The position numbers and the translations under genes are program-made. 9,166 nucleotides of DNA, from assembly GCA_021788795.1 (NCBI GenBank), contig JAJYKG010000075.1, forward strand, positions 1-9,166, written 5' to 3'. Positions 1-6,619 of the stretch are shown piece by piece. The notes beneath the pieces were generated by a model. That model had not been told where the DNA came from, did no database searches, and was given only the letters and a program-made list of their open reading frames with translations. Every line of letters begins with the position of its first letter. Position 1 is the stretch's first letter. Source of the DNA: Thermoplasmata archaeon (GTDB lineage: Archaea > Thermoplasmatota > Thermoplasmata > RBG-16-68-12).

Positions 1-345
1 GCCATCCGCTTCAGCTCCCGTTGCCGCATCCGGTGCGGCGGTGACTCGATCCGAGCCGGATTGAACTGCTCCTGTGCCCGGGTCGGCTCGGAGACGAACT
101 CACGGCTCCGCGATCGGACCCCGAGAGTGAAGCAGGAACAGCTTCGGTTGTCTCCATTCATCAACACGCTCAAAGGGCTCGACAGGGCACCCTGGGAATG
201 AAGGCCCTCTCCCGACGAACGCCCGGACCGCCAACCCGTACCCGCCTGTCGGCAGGGCGGTTCCCGTCATCGTAGGCGTAGCGCCTGAGAGAGCGGGAGG
301 ACGGGCCGCTCCAATCGCCGAATGAGGACGTGAAAAAGTAGAAAT
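1..345. other. Intergenic region upstream of pdxS, no gene seen
   Basis: No frame here gives a convincing protein. The plus frame open from base 1 to a TGA at 198-200 translates to an arginine/serine-rich peptide with no recognisable motif. Several short inverted repeats are visible: TCCGAGCCG (50-58) with CGGCTCGGA (84-92), a perfect 9-bp pair; GAAGC (129-133) with GCTTC (141-145); CCGCCTG (242-248) with CAGGGCGG (253-260), one bulged base around a TCGG loop; AGGCG (274-278) with CGCCT (282-286); GAGCGG (291-296) with CCGCTC (306-311). In DNA this GC-rich some such pairs arise by chance. The stretch may hold part of a structured leader or the tail of an upstream transcript, but I cannot assign a known RNA family. 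Confidence 0.5.
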
Positions 346-378
346 ACCCACGTCCCGTAGGTCCCGACGGGAGTGGGT
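326..378 (+). promoter_or_regulatory. Paired inverted repeats at the pdxS ribosome binding site
   Basis: Two overlapping inverted repeats lie just before the pdxS start. The first is GGACGTG (326-332) with CACGTCC (349-355), perfect over 7 bp, enclosing the only A-rich stretch upstream of the gene (333-348). The second is ACCCACGTCCCGT (346-358) with ACGGGAGTGGGT (367-378), 12 bp with a single bulged G at 352 and an 8-nt loop. The right arm of the second contains the Shine-Dalgarno GGGAG (369-373), 7 nt before the ATG. Segment 349-355 cannot pair in both ways at once. If transcribed, this could switch ribosome access. If instead the A-rich stretch is the BRE/TATA, transcription would start near 366 and the repeats would act as a DNA operator. 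Pairings are seen; function is inferred. Confidence 0.45.
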
Positions 379-380
379 TC

Positions 381-1400
381 ATGCCTCTCGACCTCGACCT
401 GTCCAAGCTCCGGTTCGGCACGGAGCTCCTGAAGCGCGGCTTCGCGAAGATGCAGAAAGGCGGCGTCATCATGGACGTGACGAACGCCGAGCAGGCCGCG
501 ATCGCCGAAGAGGCCGGGGCCGTCGCCGTCATGGCCCTCGAGCGGGTCCCCGCGGACATCCGAGCCGCCGGCGGCGTCGCGCGCATGGCCGATCCGACGA
601 GAATCCAGGAGATCATGGACGCGGTCACGGTCCCCGTGATGGCGAAGTGCCGCATCGGCCACGTGGCTGAGGCCCGTGCCCTGGAGGCCCTCGGCGTCGA
701 CATGATCGACGAGTCGGAGGTCCTGACGCCCGCGGACCCCTTCTTCCACGTCAACAAGCGCGAGTTCAGCGTCCCGTTCGTCTGCGGCTGCCGCAACCTG
801 GGCGAAGCCGTCCGCCGGATCTATGAGGGAGCGGCGATGATGCGCACGAAGGGCGAGGCTGGGACGGGCGACATCGTCGAGGCCACGAGGCACGTGTGGA
901 TGGTCAACGAGGCCATCACGGAGCTCAAGGGCCGCGACAAAGAGCAGCTCTACGCCATCGCGACCAAGTTCGCCGAGAACTACGGCCGGCTCCTCAAGGA
1001 GGTCCGCACGATCGCGGGCGAGGACCTCGAGGTCAAGGAGGCCGACCTCGTCTTCGCGGGCAAGAACCTGGACGAGGTCACCGAGGGGCTCTTCCAGATC
1101 CTCACGGAGATCAAGAAGATCCGCCGCCTCCCGGTGGTGAACTTCGCCGCAGGCGGCGTCGCGACGCCGGCGGACGCGGCCCTCATGATGGTCATGGGCA
1201 TGGACGGCGTCTTCGTGGGCTCGGGCATCTTCAAGTCCGAGGACCCGGAGAAGCGCGGACGCGCGATCGTGGACGCGGTCGCCCACTTCGACGATCCCAA
1301 CGTCGTGGCCGAGGTCTCTAAAGGGCTCGGCCTGCCGATGAAGGGGACGGACGCGAAGGCCCTCCCGGCCGAGGCGCGCCTCCAGGACCGCGGCTGGTAG
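381..1400 (+). CDS. pdxS: Pyridoxal 5'-phosphate synthase subunit PdxS
   Basis: Cytosolic synthase subunit of the DXP-independent vitamin B6 pathway. It condenses ribose 5-phosphate, glyceraldehyde 3-phosphate and PdxT-supplied ammonia into PLP, normally as a dodecamer decorated with PdxT. The 339-aa product shows family landmarks: GGVIMDV with Asp32, VMAKCRIGH with the Schiff-base Lys89, MMRTKGEAGTG with the second catalytic Lys157, the phosphate-binding NFAAGG and FVGSGIF segments, and the usual LQDRGW-like end. It is about 45 residues longer than bacterial PdxS because of an insert around residues 185-228, as in other archaeal forms. The ATG at 381 is preceded by GGGAG with 7-nt spacing. 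No pdxT is in the window; it may lie elsewhere. The last 83 bp overlap the convergent GTPase gene. Confidence 0.97.
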   Translation: MPLDLDLSKLRFGTELLKRGFAKMQKGGVIMDVTNAEQAAIAEEAGAVAVMALERVPADIRAAGGVARMADPTRIQEIMDAVTVPVMAKCRIGHVAEARALEALGVDMIDESEVLTPADPFFHVNKREFSVPFVCGCRNLGEAVRRIYEGAAMMRTKGEAGTGDIVEATRHVWMVNEAITELKGRDKEQLYAIATKFAENYGRLLKEVRTIAGEDLEVKEADLVFAGKNLDEVTEGLFQILTEIKKIRRLPVVNFAAGGVATPADAALMMVMGMDGVFVGSGIFKSEDPEKRGRAIVDAVAHFDDPNVVAEVSKGLGLPMKGTDAKALPAEARLQDRGW

Positions 1401-2337
1401 CCTTCTCCGCGAGGATGCCCATCAGTTCGGCCAAGCCGTCTCCGGTCAACGCGGAGCCGCGAAGATGGCCCGCCGCGGGGCCGCCCAGGTCCGATTTGTT
1501 CTCGAGGACCACGAGGGGCACGTCCGGGAACGTGGCCTCCACCGACGTCAGGAGGCGCCGCTGGTCGTCGAGAGGGAAGCCGCAGGTCTCGCTCGGGTCG
1601 AGGAGGAAGAGGACCGCGGTGGCCAGGTACCGCAGCGCCGCGATCGCCTGCCGCTCGATGCGGTTCCGTTTCTCCATGGGCCGGTCGAGGAGCCCGGGCG
1701 TGTCGAGGATCTGGAAGCGCTGATAGCCGCGCTCGAAGTGGCCGACGGTCACGCCCTGCGTCGTGAACGGATAGGCCGCGACCTTGGGCTTGCCCGTGGA
1801 CACCGCGCGGACGAGGGCGCTCTTGCCCACGTTCGGGTAGCCGGCGACCACGATCGTGGGCAGCTCGGGGTCCAGGCTCGGGACCTTGCGGAGGGCGATG
1901 CGCGCCTCGACGAGTCCGTCCAGGTCGCCGGCGACCTGGCGCACGACGGGCGAGAGGCGGCCGAACGCCTCCTTCCGGAGCGCGGGCAGCTCCTGGACCG
2001 GGGCACGCCCGATCCGCCGCGCGTATTCCCGCGTGAGCTCCTTCGCCTTCCCCGCGGCCCAGTCGACCGCCCCCAGGTGCTTCCGCAGCCGGTCGCGGTC
2101 CACCAGGATGTCCACGAGCTCGCGGTAGAACGGCGGCAGGCGGTCCAGGGTGGGGAAGGCTTTCACGTACCCGTGGAGGGTGCTCTCGATCGTATGCCCC
2201 GCGGTCTGGACCTTCGCCACCGCGAGGTTCCTCGTGCGCTCGGCCCGGTCGCGCCCCTTCGCGGTGGCCTTCGCGGACCGGCCCAGGGCCTTGTCCAGGA
2301 GCTCGGGCGCGCGGAGGATGGACGGCAGGTCGAACAC
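1318..2337 (-). CDS. NOG1-family GTPase
   Basis: A 339-aa protein of the archaeal NOG1/OBG-like group. Eukaryotic NOG1 acts in 60S ribosome maturation; the archaeal role is probably ribosome-related but less defined. Residues 1-155 form the helical NOG1 N-terminal domain (note LRAPELLDKAL). The G domain follows: G1 GYPNVGKS (166-173), G2 threonines in FTT (191-193), G3 DTPGLLD (212-218), G4 NKSD (280-283) and G5 near SALTGDG (295-301). The start is a GTG at 2337, chosen because the conserved N-terminal domain begins there; no strong ribosome binding site is visible. It lies 37 bp after the VTT gene. The C-terminal tail from about residue 313 is Gly/Pro/Ser/Arg-rich and is encoded antisense to the end of pdxS, so it is unlikely to be part of the conserved fold. 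Confidence 0.9.
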   Translation of the reverse strand: MFDLPSILRAPELLDKALGRSAKATAKGRDRAERTRNLAVAKVQTAGHTIESTLHGYVKAFPTLDRLPPFYRELVDILVDRDRLRKHLGAVDWAAGKAKELTREYARRIGRAPVQELPALRKEAFGRLSPVVRQVAGDLDGLVEARIALRKVPSLDPELPTIVVAGYPNVGKSALVRAVSTGKPKVAAYPFTTQGVTVGHFERGYQRFQILDTPGLLDRPMEKRNRIERQAIAALRYLATAVLFLLDPSETCGFPLDDQRRLLTSVEATFPDVPLVVLENKSDLGGPAAGHLRGSALTGDGLAELMGILAEKATSRGPGGAPRPGGPSRPSPSSAGRAL

Positions 2338-2374
2338 GCGCGAGCCATCCCCGGGAGCGGGATAAGGGTATGGG

Positions 2375-2908
2375 TCAGGCGCCGCGGATCAGGTCGACCC
2401 CAATGAGGAAGAGGCCCGCGAGGATGACGACGCGGTTGACGGCCGCGAGGAAGTTCGCCACGAGGAACAGGTTCCGCTCCAGGCTCTCCCCCTCCTTGTT
2501 GAACAGGGAGTAGAGGTAGAGGGGGATCGTGTCGCTCATCAGCGGGATGCTCAAGAGCAGGTAAAGCCCCAGGTACCCCGTCTTCTGCACGAACAGGTCC
2601 GCCTTGTCCACGAACCACTTCGCGAACCGCCACCTCTCGGACCACCAACGGATGGTGTCCTCGACGCGCACCCCGAGGAGGAAGATCAGCCACGCCCCGA
2701 CCGTCTTGCCCGCCGCGAGCGCGAGCGCGATCTCCGCGAGGTAGCCCCACTGCTGGTCCAGGATCGGGGCCACGAGGCTGAGTTCGATCGGGAGGGGCAG
2801 GACCACGGCGATGGCGATGGCGTACAGGAAGACGAGCGGGAGGAACACGTAGGGGTTGGCGTAGGCGCCCAGGAGGAAGCTGATGAAGTCGGTCCAGATG
2901 TCGGCCAA
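2375..2908 (-). CDS. VTT/DedA-like integral membrane protein
   Basis: A 177-aa hydrophobic protein with about four membrane-spanning segments (near residues 20-38, 56-79, 111-134 and 148-172). An LPLPIEL stretch (37-43), an AG-rich re-entrant-like segment near 64-72, and a GYLGLYLLLSIPLMSD segment (111-126) resemble the VTT (SNARE-associated, DedA/YqaA-like) membrane family. Members elsewhere are linked to lipid scrambling or membrane homeostasis. The assignment is by pattern only, and the substrate is unknown. The start is TTG at 2908, giving MADIWTDF; no in-frame ATG or GTG fits better. A TATA-like element 26-30 bp upstream suggests its own, nearly leaderless promoter. It sits between taw1 and the NOG1-like gene on the same strand, and read-through into the GTPase 37 bp downstream is plausible. 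Confidence 0.7.
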   Translation of the reverse strand: MADIWTDFISFLLGAYANPYVFLPLVFLYAIAIAVVLPLPIELSLVAPILDQQWGYLAEIALALAAGKTVGAWLIFLLGVRVEDTIRWWSERWRFAKWFVDKADLFVQKTGYLGLYLLLSIPLMSDTIPLYLYSLFNKEGESLERNLFLVANFLAAVNRVVILAGLFLIGVDLIRGA

Positions 2909-2933
2909 GCGTCCCGCCGGGCGATGTGGGGGG

Positions 2934-2944
2934 CATATAATAAG
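2934..2944 (-). promoter_or_regulatory. TATA box for the VTT membrane protein gene
   Basis: On the minus strand this reads CTTATTATATG, a good archaeal TATA match in otherwise GC-rich DNA. It sits in the 54-bp gap between the taw1 stop and the VTT start. Its centre is about 26-30 bp before the TTG at 2908, so transcription would begin within a few bases of the start codon, as in leaderless archaeal mRNAs. Confidence 0.6.
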
Positions 2945-2962
2945 GCCGAGGCACCGATTGTC

Positions 2963-3961
2963 CTAACTCGAAATGGGATGCAGGCGTCCGTCCGTCGTCA
3001 GCAGGACGACGCGGCTGTCCGGGCGCTCCGCCGCGATCCCGTAGCCCATCCGGCCCGCGAGGCGCTCCGCGAACCTCCGCACCGCGGCATGGGAGGGCAT
3101 GTTGTCCGCCTTGAGCCGCAGGCGGCTCTCCCCGACGAAGCTGTAGCCCTTGCACTCGATGAACATGGGCTTCGCCAGGGCGTCCAGGCGCGCGTAGTCC
3201 TCCTCCCAGCCGAGGTTCCAGCCGTCCACGAGGGTGTGGCGGATGACCGTTCGCGTGGGCAGGGTGGGGAGGAGCTCGAGCGTCTCCTGGAGCTTCCGGA
3301 ACTCGTTGTCGGATTTGGGGGCCATCAGCTCGCGGTAGATGGCCTCGTTGGGCGCCGCGACGGTCACGTAGAGCTGGGTGGGCAGGCGCCCCTCCGCGTG
3401 CATGCGCCGCAAGACGCCGGGGGTGGTGCCGTTCGTCACGAGGAACGTCGTCATGTTGCGCCGCTTGAACTCGTCGATCATCTCCCCGAGGCGGCGGTAC
3501 AGGGTGGGCTCGCCCGTCAGGCTGATGGCCACCTGGTTCGGATGCAGGGCCTCGTCGAGCCGCTCCTTGGAGACCTTCGGGTGGCCTCCGTAGCCGCTCA
3601 GGAGTTCGCGCTGCGCGCGGAGGGATTCCTCGACGATGAACGACGGGTCGTCGGAATCGACGAGGGAGTCGGACCCCCACTCCTGGGTCCGCCAGCAGAA
3701 CATGCAGCCCAGGTTGCACGCATCCACGGTGGGCGTCATCTGGAGGCAACGGGCGCTGTCGATCCCGTAGAAGGTCTGTTTGTAGCATCCCACGCCCTTC
3801 GTCAGGCTGGCCTTCGTCCAGTGGCAGAGCTTGACGCCGCTGTGGCCGCCGACGATCCGGTAGCCCTGGCGCTCCAGGACCTCCCTGCGCTCGGGATCCA
3901 TCGCGGACCCGATGAGGGGGCCGGCTAAAAGCCCTTTGGCCATTTCGGGTGACCGAAACAT
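2963..3961 (-). CDS. taw1: tRNA 4-demethylwyosine synthase (Taw1/TYW1)
   Basis: Radical SAM enzyme that builds the tricyclic base of wyosine at G37 of tRNA-Phe, joining N1-methylguanosine with two carbons of pyruvate to give 4-demethylwyosine. In this 332-aa protein the radical SAM cluster motif CNLGCMFCW is at 82-90 (Cys82, 86, 89). Cys46, Cys59 and Cys72, spaced 13 and 13 residues apart, match the ligands of the second 4Fe-4S cluster known from archaeal Taw1. GEPTLY (150-155) is the SAM-binding GE motif, and VTNGT (175-179) is typical of the barrel. Like other archaeal forms it lacks the flavodoxin domain of eukaryotic TYW1. The ATG at 3961 follows a GAGG-containing purine stretch and lies 9 bp after the previous stop, so it is probably co-transcribed with rfcL. 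The TAG stop is at 2963-2965. Confidence 0.95.
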   Translation of the reverse strand: MFRSPEMAKGLLAGPLIGSAMDPERREVLERQGYRIVGGHSGVKLCHWTKASLTKGVGCYKQTFYGIDSARCLQMTPTVDACNLGCMFCWRTQEWGSDSLVDSDDPSFIVEESLRAQRELLSGYGGHPKVSKERLDEALHPNQVAISLTGEPTLYRRLGEMIDEFKRRNMTTFLVTNGTTPGVLRRMHAEGRLPTQLYVTVAAPNEAIYRELMAPKSDNEFRKLQETLELLPTLPTRTVIRHTLVDGWNLGWEEDYARLDALAKPMFIECKGYSFVGESRLRLKADNMPSHAAVRRFAERLAGRMGYGIAAERPDSRVVLLTTDGRLHPISS

Positions 3962-3970
3962 GTCCCGCCC

Positions 3971-4489
3971 TCACTTCCGGACCGGCTTGCGGAGCGAGAG
4001 GAGGTCGATGTCCCCCTTCCGGAACGAGACGGTCCGGAAGACGGGGTCCTTGGCGATGACCGCGTCGAGAGACTTCAGGGCGGGATCGAAGCCGAGGTCG
4101 TGCAGCTTGTACGTGGCCCCCTCGTGGTTGAACGTCCCCGCGATGTTCGTGGCCAGGACGGCGTCGATCCGCTCCCGGTCCACGCCCGCCACGCCGCGGA
4201 AGGCCCACCATGGGTCGAAGTGCACGACGGCCTCGAAGTCCTTCACCGGGACGGTCGTGAGGGGCTCGAGCGCGGAGCTCGGCTCCGTGGCGATGAGGAC
4301 GCCTGATCGGAGCTCCGGCGAGCCCCGCAGGACCCTCGGGGCCACGGCCATGCCATCGACGACCGTGAACACGATGGACCAGGTGCTGTCCACGAAGGGG
4401 AACACGTACTTCGTCACGATTTCCGCGTCCGCCATCCGAAGCCGTAGCCCGACCAAGCGCCGCTGGGTCTCCAGCGGCTCAGCCTTCAC
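3971..4489 (-). CDS. Conserved-looking hypothetical protein in the rfcL-taw1 operon
   Basis: A 172-aa protein I do not recognise. It has no signal peptide, no membrane segment and no nucleotide-binding motif; its mix of beta-prone stretches (KYVFPFVDSTWSIVFTVVDG near residues 27-46) and charged helices looks like a small soluble domain. Expression is well supported. The GTG at 4489 lies inside the end of rfcL with an 11-bp overlap, and GGAGG (4496-4500) precedes it by 6 bases. The stop is 9 bp before taw1. An ATG at codon 19 (MADAEIV) is a possible later start but has no comparable binding site. Placement between a clamp-loader gene and a tRNA-modification gene gives no clear functional hint. 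Confidence 0.75.
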   Translation of the reverse strand: MKAEPLETQRRLVGLRLRMADAEIVTKYVFPFVDSTWSIVFTVVDGMAVAPRVLRGSPELRSGVLIATEPSSALEPLTTVPVKDFEAVVHFDPWWAFRGVAGVDRERIDAVLATNIAGTFNHEGATYKLHDLGFDPALKSLDAVIAKDPVFRTVSFRKGDIDLLSLRKPVRK

Positions 4490-5870
4490 CCGATCCCTCC
4501 TCGTCGTAGCTCGCGAGGCCCGATGGCTCCGGCTGGCGCCCCTTCCGGGCGATCTCGACCGCGCCGGCCTTCTCCAGGAGGTGCTTCACGGCATGGCTGT
4601 CCTCCGCCTCGTCCAAGAGGAAGGCGGCCTCCTTCTCGTCCAGCCCGAGGACCGCGGTCATCTGGACCCGGAAGTCCTCGTCCCCTGCGAAGAGCGCCCG
4701 GAACGGCGGAAGGGTCTCGTCCAGGGCGACCGCGGCCGAGGTGTGCAGGTGGGCCCCGAGCTTCTTGGCCAGGGAGTTTCGTGCCGCCCGGAGGCTCCGG
4801 GAGCGGGACATCTGGAGGAGGTACTGGGGGAAGCCCAGCTGCCCGCCGCGCGCACGGTCGTGCCGCGCCACGGCGACCCCCATGGACATCATCTCCCGCG
4901 CGAAGGACCAGAGGCCGTAGTCCTGGCGGCGCCGCACCCGGCCCAGGTAGACGTCCGCGCGGCTCAGGCGCTCGAGGCCGCGGTCGCGGTCCGCCGGGGT
5001 CGTGAACTCGTACGGGAGGTTGTGGTCCACCCAGAGGATGAGGTCCTCCGGGGACTCGTCCAGGTTGAGGACGGAATCCCGCGCGCGGCGCGCGTCCCCG
5101 GAGCGGAAGATCTCCTCGAGCGCTGCGAAGATGGTCTGCTCCCGGTCACGGTAGCCCAGGGACGTGGTGGCCTCTCCGCCCAGCTGCTTGTTCCCGATGG
5201 CGATGGACTCCAAGTCGTTGATCGCGGAGCGCAGGTCTCCCTGGGAGCGCTCGACGATGAACTCGAGGACGTCATCCTGGATCCCGACGCCCTCCTTGGT
5301 GCAGATGCCGCGAAGTAGACTTTTCATGGCGGCCCGGTTAATGGCTTGGAATTTAATGGTCCGACATAGACGCCTCAGGGAGGACGACCGCCGGGTGAGG
5401 GCGTAGTAGTCGTTCGCGATGAGGATGACGGGCTGCCGGGTCTCCTGGATCAGGTGGACGATGGCGGCGATGCCCCCTTTGTCCTCCCGGCCGAACACGT
5501 TGTCCGCCTCGTCCAGGACGATCAGCTTGCGGCCCCCCTGGTCGGTCCGCAGGAACTCCCCCGTGGTGGAGAACGTCTGCAGGACGGAGCCGCGGGTCGC
5601 GACCCGCTCGATCGCGTCCGCGTTGCGGCTGTCCGAGGCGTTCATCTCGATCAGGGTCCAGCCCATCTCCCTCGCCAGGGCAAGGGCCGCACTCGTCTTC
5701 CCGATGCCCGGGTCCCCCTGGAGGATGACCGCCTTCCGGTCGGGCCGTCCGCGCACCCACGCGTTCGCCCACTTCCGGAGATCCGAGACCGCCGCGGGAT
5801 TCCCGACGACGTCGTCCAGGGTCGCCGGCCGGTACTTCTCCGCCCAACCCGCCATGCCGTCCGAACGCAT
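4479..5870 (-). CDS. rfcL: Replication factor C large subunit
   Basis: AAA+ clamp-loader large subunit, which with the small RFC subunits loads PCNA onto primed DNA. In the 463-aa product, the opening WAEKYRPATLDDVVGN (residues 9-24) is the RFC box typical of the family. Walker A is GDPGIGKT (52-59), Walker B is VLDEADN (118-124), and sensor-1 ANDYYAL follows. The arginine-rich SSSLRRLCRTIKF segment and the FIVERSQGDLRSAINDLE helix fit the lid and sensor-2 region. The C-terminal collar domain runs on from about residue 230. The ATG at 5870 is chosen because GGAGG (5878-5882) sits 7 bases upstream; an in-frame ATG 36 codons earlier would add an unconserved tail. The C terminus is acidic and glycine-rich (DEEGSGEG), with no obvious PCNA-interacting QxxLxxFF box. 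First gene of the operon with the 172-aa protein and taw1. Confidence 0.96.
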   Translation of the reverse strand: MRSDGMAGWAEKYRPATLDDVVGNPAAVSDLRKWANAWVRGRPDRKAVILQGDPGIGKTSAALALAREMGWTLIEMNASDSRNADAIERVATRGSVLQTFSTTGEFLRTDQGGRKLIVLDEADNVFGREDKGGIAAIVHLIQETRQPVILIANDYYALTRRSSSLRRLCRTIKFQAINRAAMKSLLRGICTKEGVGIQDDVLEFIVERSQGDLRSAINDLESIAIGNKQLGGEATTSLGYRDREQTIFAALEEIFRSGDARRARDSVLNLDESPEDLILWVDHNLPYEFTTPADRDRGLERLSRADVYLGRVRRRQDYGLWSFAREMMSMGVAVARHDRARGGQLGFPQYLLQMSRSRSLRAARNSLAKKLGAHLHTSAAVALDETLPPFRALFAGDEDFRVQMTAVLGLDEKEAAFLLDEAEDSHAVKHLLEKAGAVEIARKGRQPEPSGLASYDEEGSGEG

Positions 5871-5877
5871 CGGTCTT

Positions 5878-5882
5878 CCTCC
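5878..5882 (-). promoter_or_regulatory. Ribosome binding site that fixes the rfcL start
   Basis: GGAGG on the minus strand, 7 bases before the ATG at 5870. It decides between this start and an in-frame ATG at 5978 that has no such site. Confidence 0.8.
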
Positions 5883-5997
5883 ACTTAACCCTTCCAGCGG
5901 GCCGCGCGAATGGCGCTCGGATGCGTCGCTCGCTCTCCAGCCTCGCGTCGCGAGGGAAGCTGCTCCCGACGGGGCCAAAACAGCCAGTCGTTGTGAG

Positions 5998-6090
5998 ACG
6001 TAACGAAAGTATAGCTGTACGCAGACCTGGGTAACTATTATATGTCGTAACTATACCGACGGTCTGCAGTACACTCTTGTACATCGCTGG
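5998..6090 (-). promoter_or_regulatory. Repeat-rich AT island, probable rfcL promoter
   Basis: The most AT-rich stretch of the gap. On the minus strand CATATAATA (6036-6044) is a plausible TATA box, which would give an rfcL leader of about 140 nt. It is overlaid by repeats. GTAACTAT occurs twice as a direct repeat with 16-bp period (6031-6038 and 6047-6054). GTACGCAGACC (6017-6027) is mirrored by GGTCTGCaGTAC (6061-6072). GTATAG (6009-6014) is mirrored by CTATAC (6051-6056). GTACA/TGTAC forms a hairpin at 6069-6082. Such nested symmetry around a TATA box suggests regulator binding. Because the element also contains TATTATAT on the plus strand, direction is not certain. Confidence 0.45.
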
Positions 6091-6252
6091 CAGCCGCGGG
6101 TCCTCACTCGGTCCGTGCCGCGATGCATGCTCCGCCCGGACGGCCGCAGACACGCAGTCGCGCCGCCGGACGCGGGCACCTGGCCCAGTCCGAAGCGCCT
6201 GCTCACGAATGTACGTAACAGTACACCGTGGTTTTGTCAACACGGGCTTCCA

Positions 6253-6278
6253 TTTACGTTCGGTAGACCGAATGTAAA
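6253..6278. repeat. 26-bp near-perfect palindrome with AG centre
   Basis: TTTACGTTCGGT (6253-6264), central AG, then ACCGAATGTAAA (6267-6278). Eleven of twelve positions match in inverted orientation; the exception is C6257 against T6274. A second inverted pair, TTACGTT (6254-6260) with AACGTAA (6277-6283), is nested with it. The symmetry, length and two-base centre are compatible with a dimer-bound operator or with a serine recombinase crossover site. It lies about 340 bp beyond the 3' end of the recombinase pair. Sequence pattern is seen; role is inferred. Confidence 0.5.
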
Positions 6279-6619
6279 CGTAACGGAATGCCGGAAGTGG
6301 GCCATTTCTCCCTGGTTTTGCCACCAAGACATGGGATCTTCCTCGAGCCGCCTCCATGGGAGCACTCAGGGCACGGTGGAACCGGGGCTTCCCGAAGGAG
6401 GGGACCCGGTGTCGCGGGGGCCGGGACCCTGCGGATGGATCGGAGACCACCCCGAGCTGCCGCGGCGGGGCTGTCGGTGTTGCAGTTGTTCGACCATAAC
6501 AAACCCGCCACCGGCGGCAGGAAACCGAACCGCAACTCCGCCGTCTCCCGCGGAGCCCGACAAGGCCCAGTCCTCGGACCGGGGCGCGTCCGTGTCATTC
6601 CGAGGCGTAGCACGGTCCG

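Larger units (their letters stand above)
5871..6619. other. Long intergenic region between rfcL and the recombinase pair
   Basis: About 750 bp without a supportable gene. It holds the rfcL ribosome binding site and leader, including a perfect CCTCGC/GCGAGG hairpin at 5941-5955. Beyond that lie the repeat-rich AT island (5998-6090), a GC-rich stretch (6090-6200), a cluster of TGTAC/GTACA and CGTAAC motifs (6210-6225), a CCGTG-g-TT/AACACGG hairpin (6226-6245), the 26-bp palindrome (6253-6278), and then GC-rich sequence to the recombinase stop. CCTCGG (6572-6577) pairs with CCGAGG (6600-6605) just beyond the end of the second recombinase gene. That could be a weak terminator, though no T-run follows. 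Confidence 0.6.

Noticed and set aside
42..122. Possible tRNA gene on the minus strand, prompted by a TTCAATC T-loop-like sequence with partial stem
   Set aside because: The T stem has a mismatch, no D arm with its conserved bases is found, and no 7-bp acceptor stem can be formed at the right distance.
1..200. Plus-strand open frame entering from the left edge
   Set aside because: The translation is arginine/serine-rich without motif or family resemblance, and no downstream context supports it.
2163..4211. Very long minus-strand open frame (682 codons) in another frame across taw1 and the VTT gene
   Set aside because: It overlaps two genes with clear family motifs; its product is Pro/Arg/Gly-rich, as expected from an off-frame reading of GC-rich coding DNA.
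5998..6285. Chromosomal replication origin
   Set aside because: Repeats and an AT-rich island are present, but no cdc6/orc1 gene is nearby and no origin recognition box consensus is recognised.
6481..6510. tRNA T-arm-like TTCGACC in the rfcL-recombinase gap
   Set aside because: The base after the loop cannot pair with the expected G, and no other arms are found.
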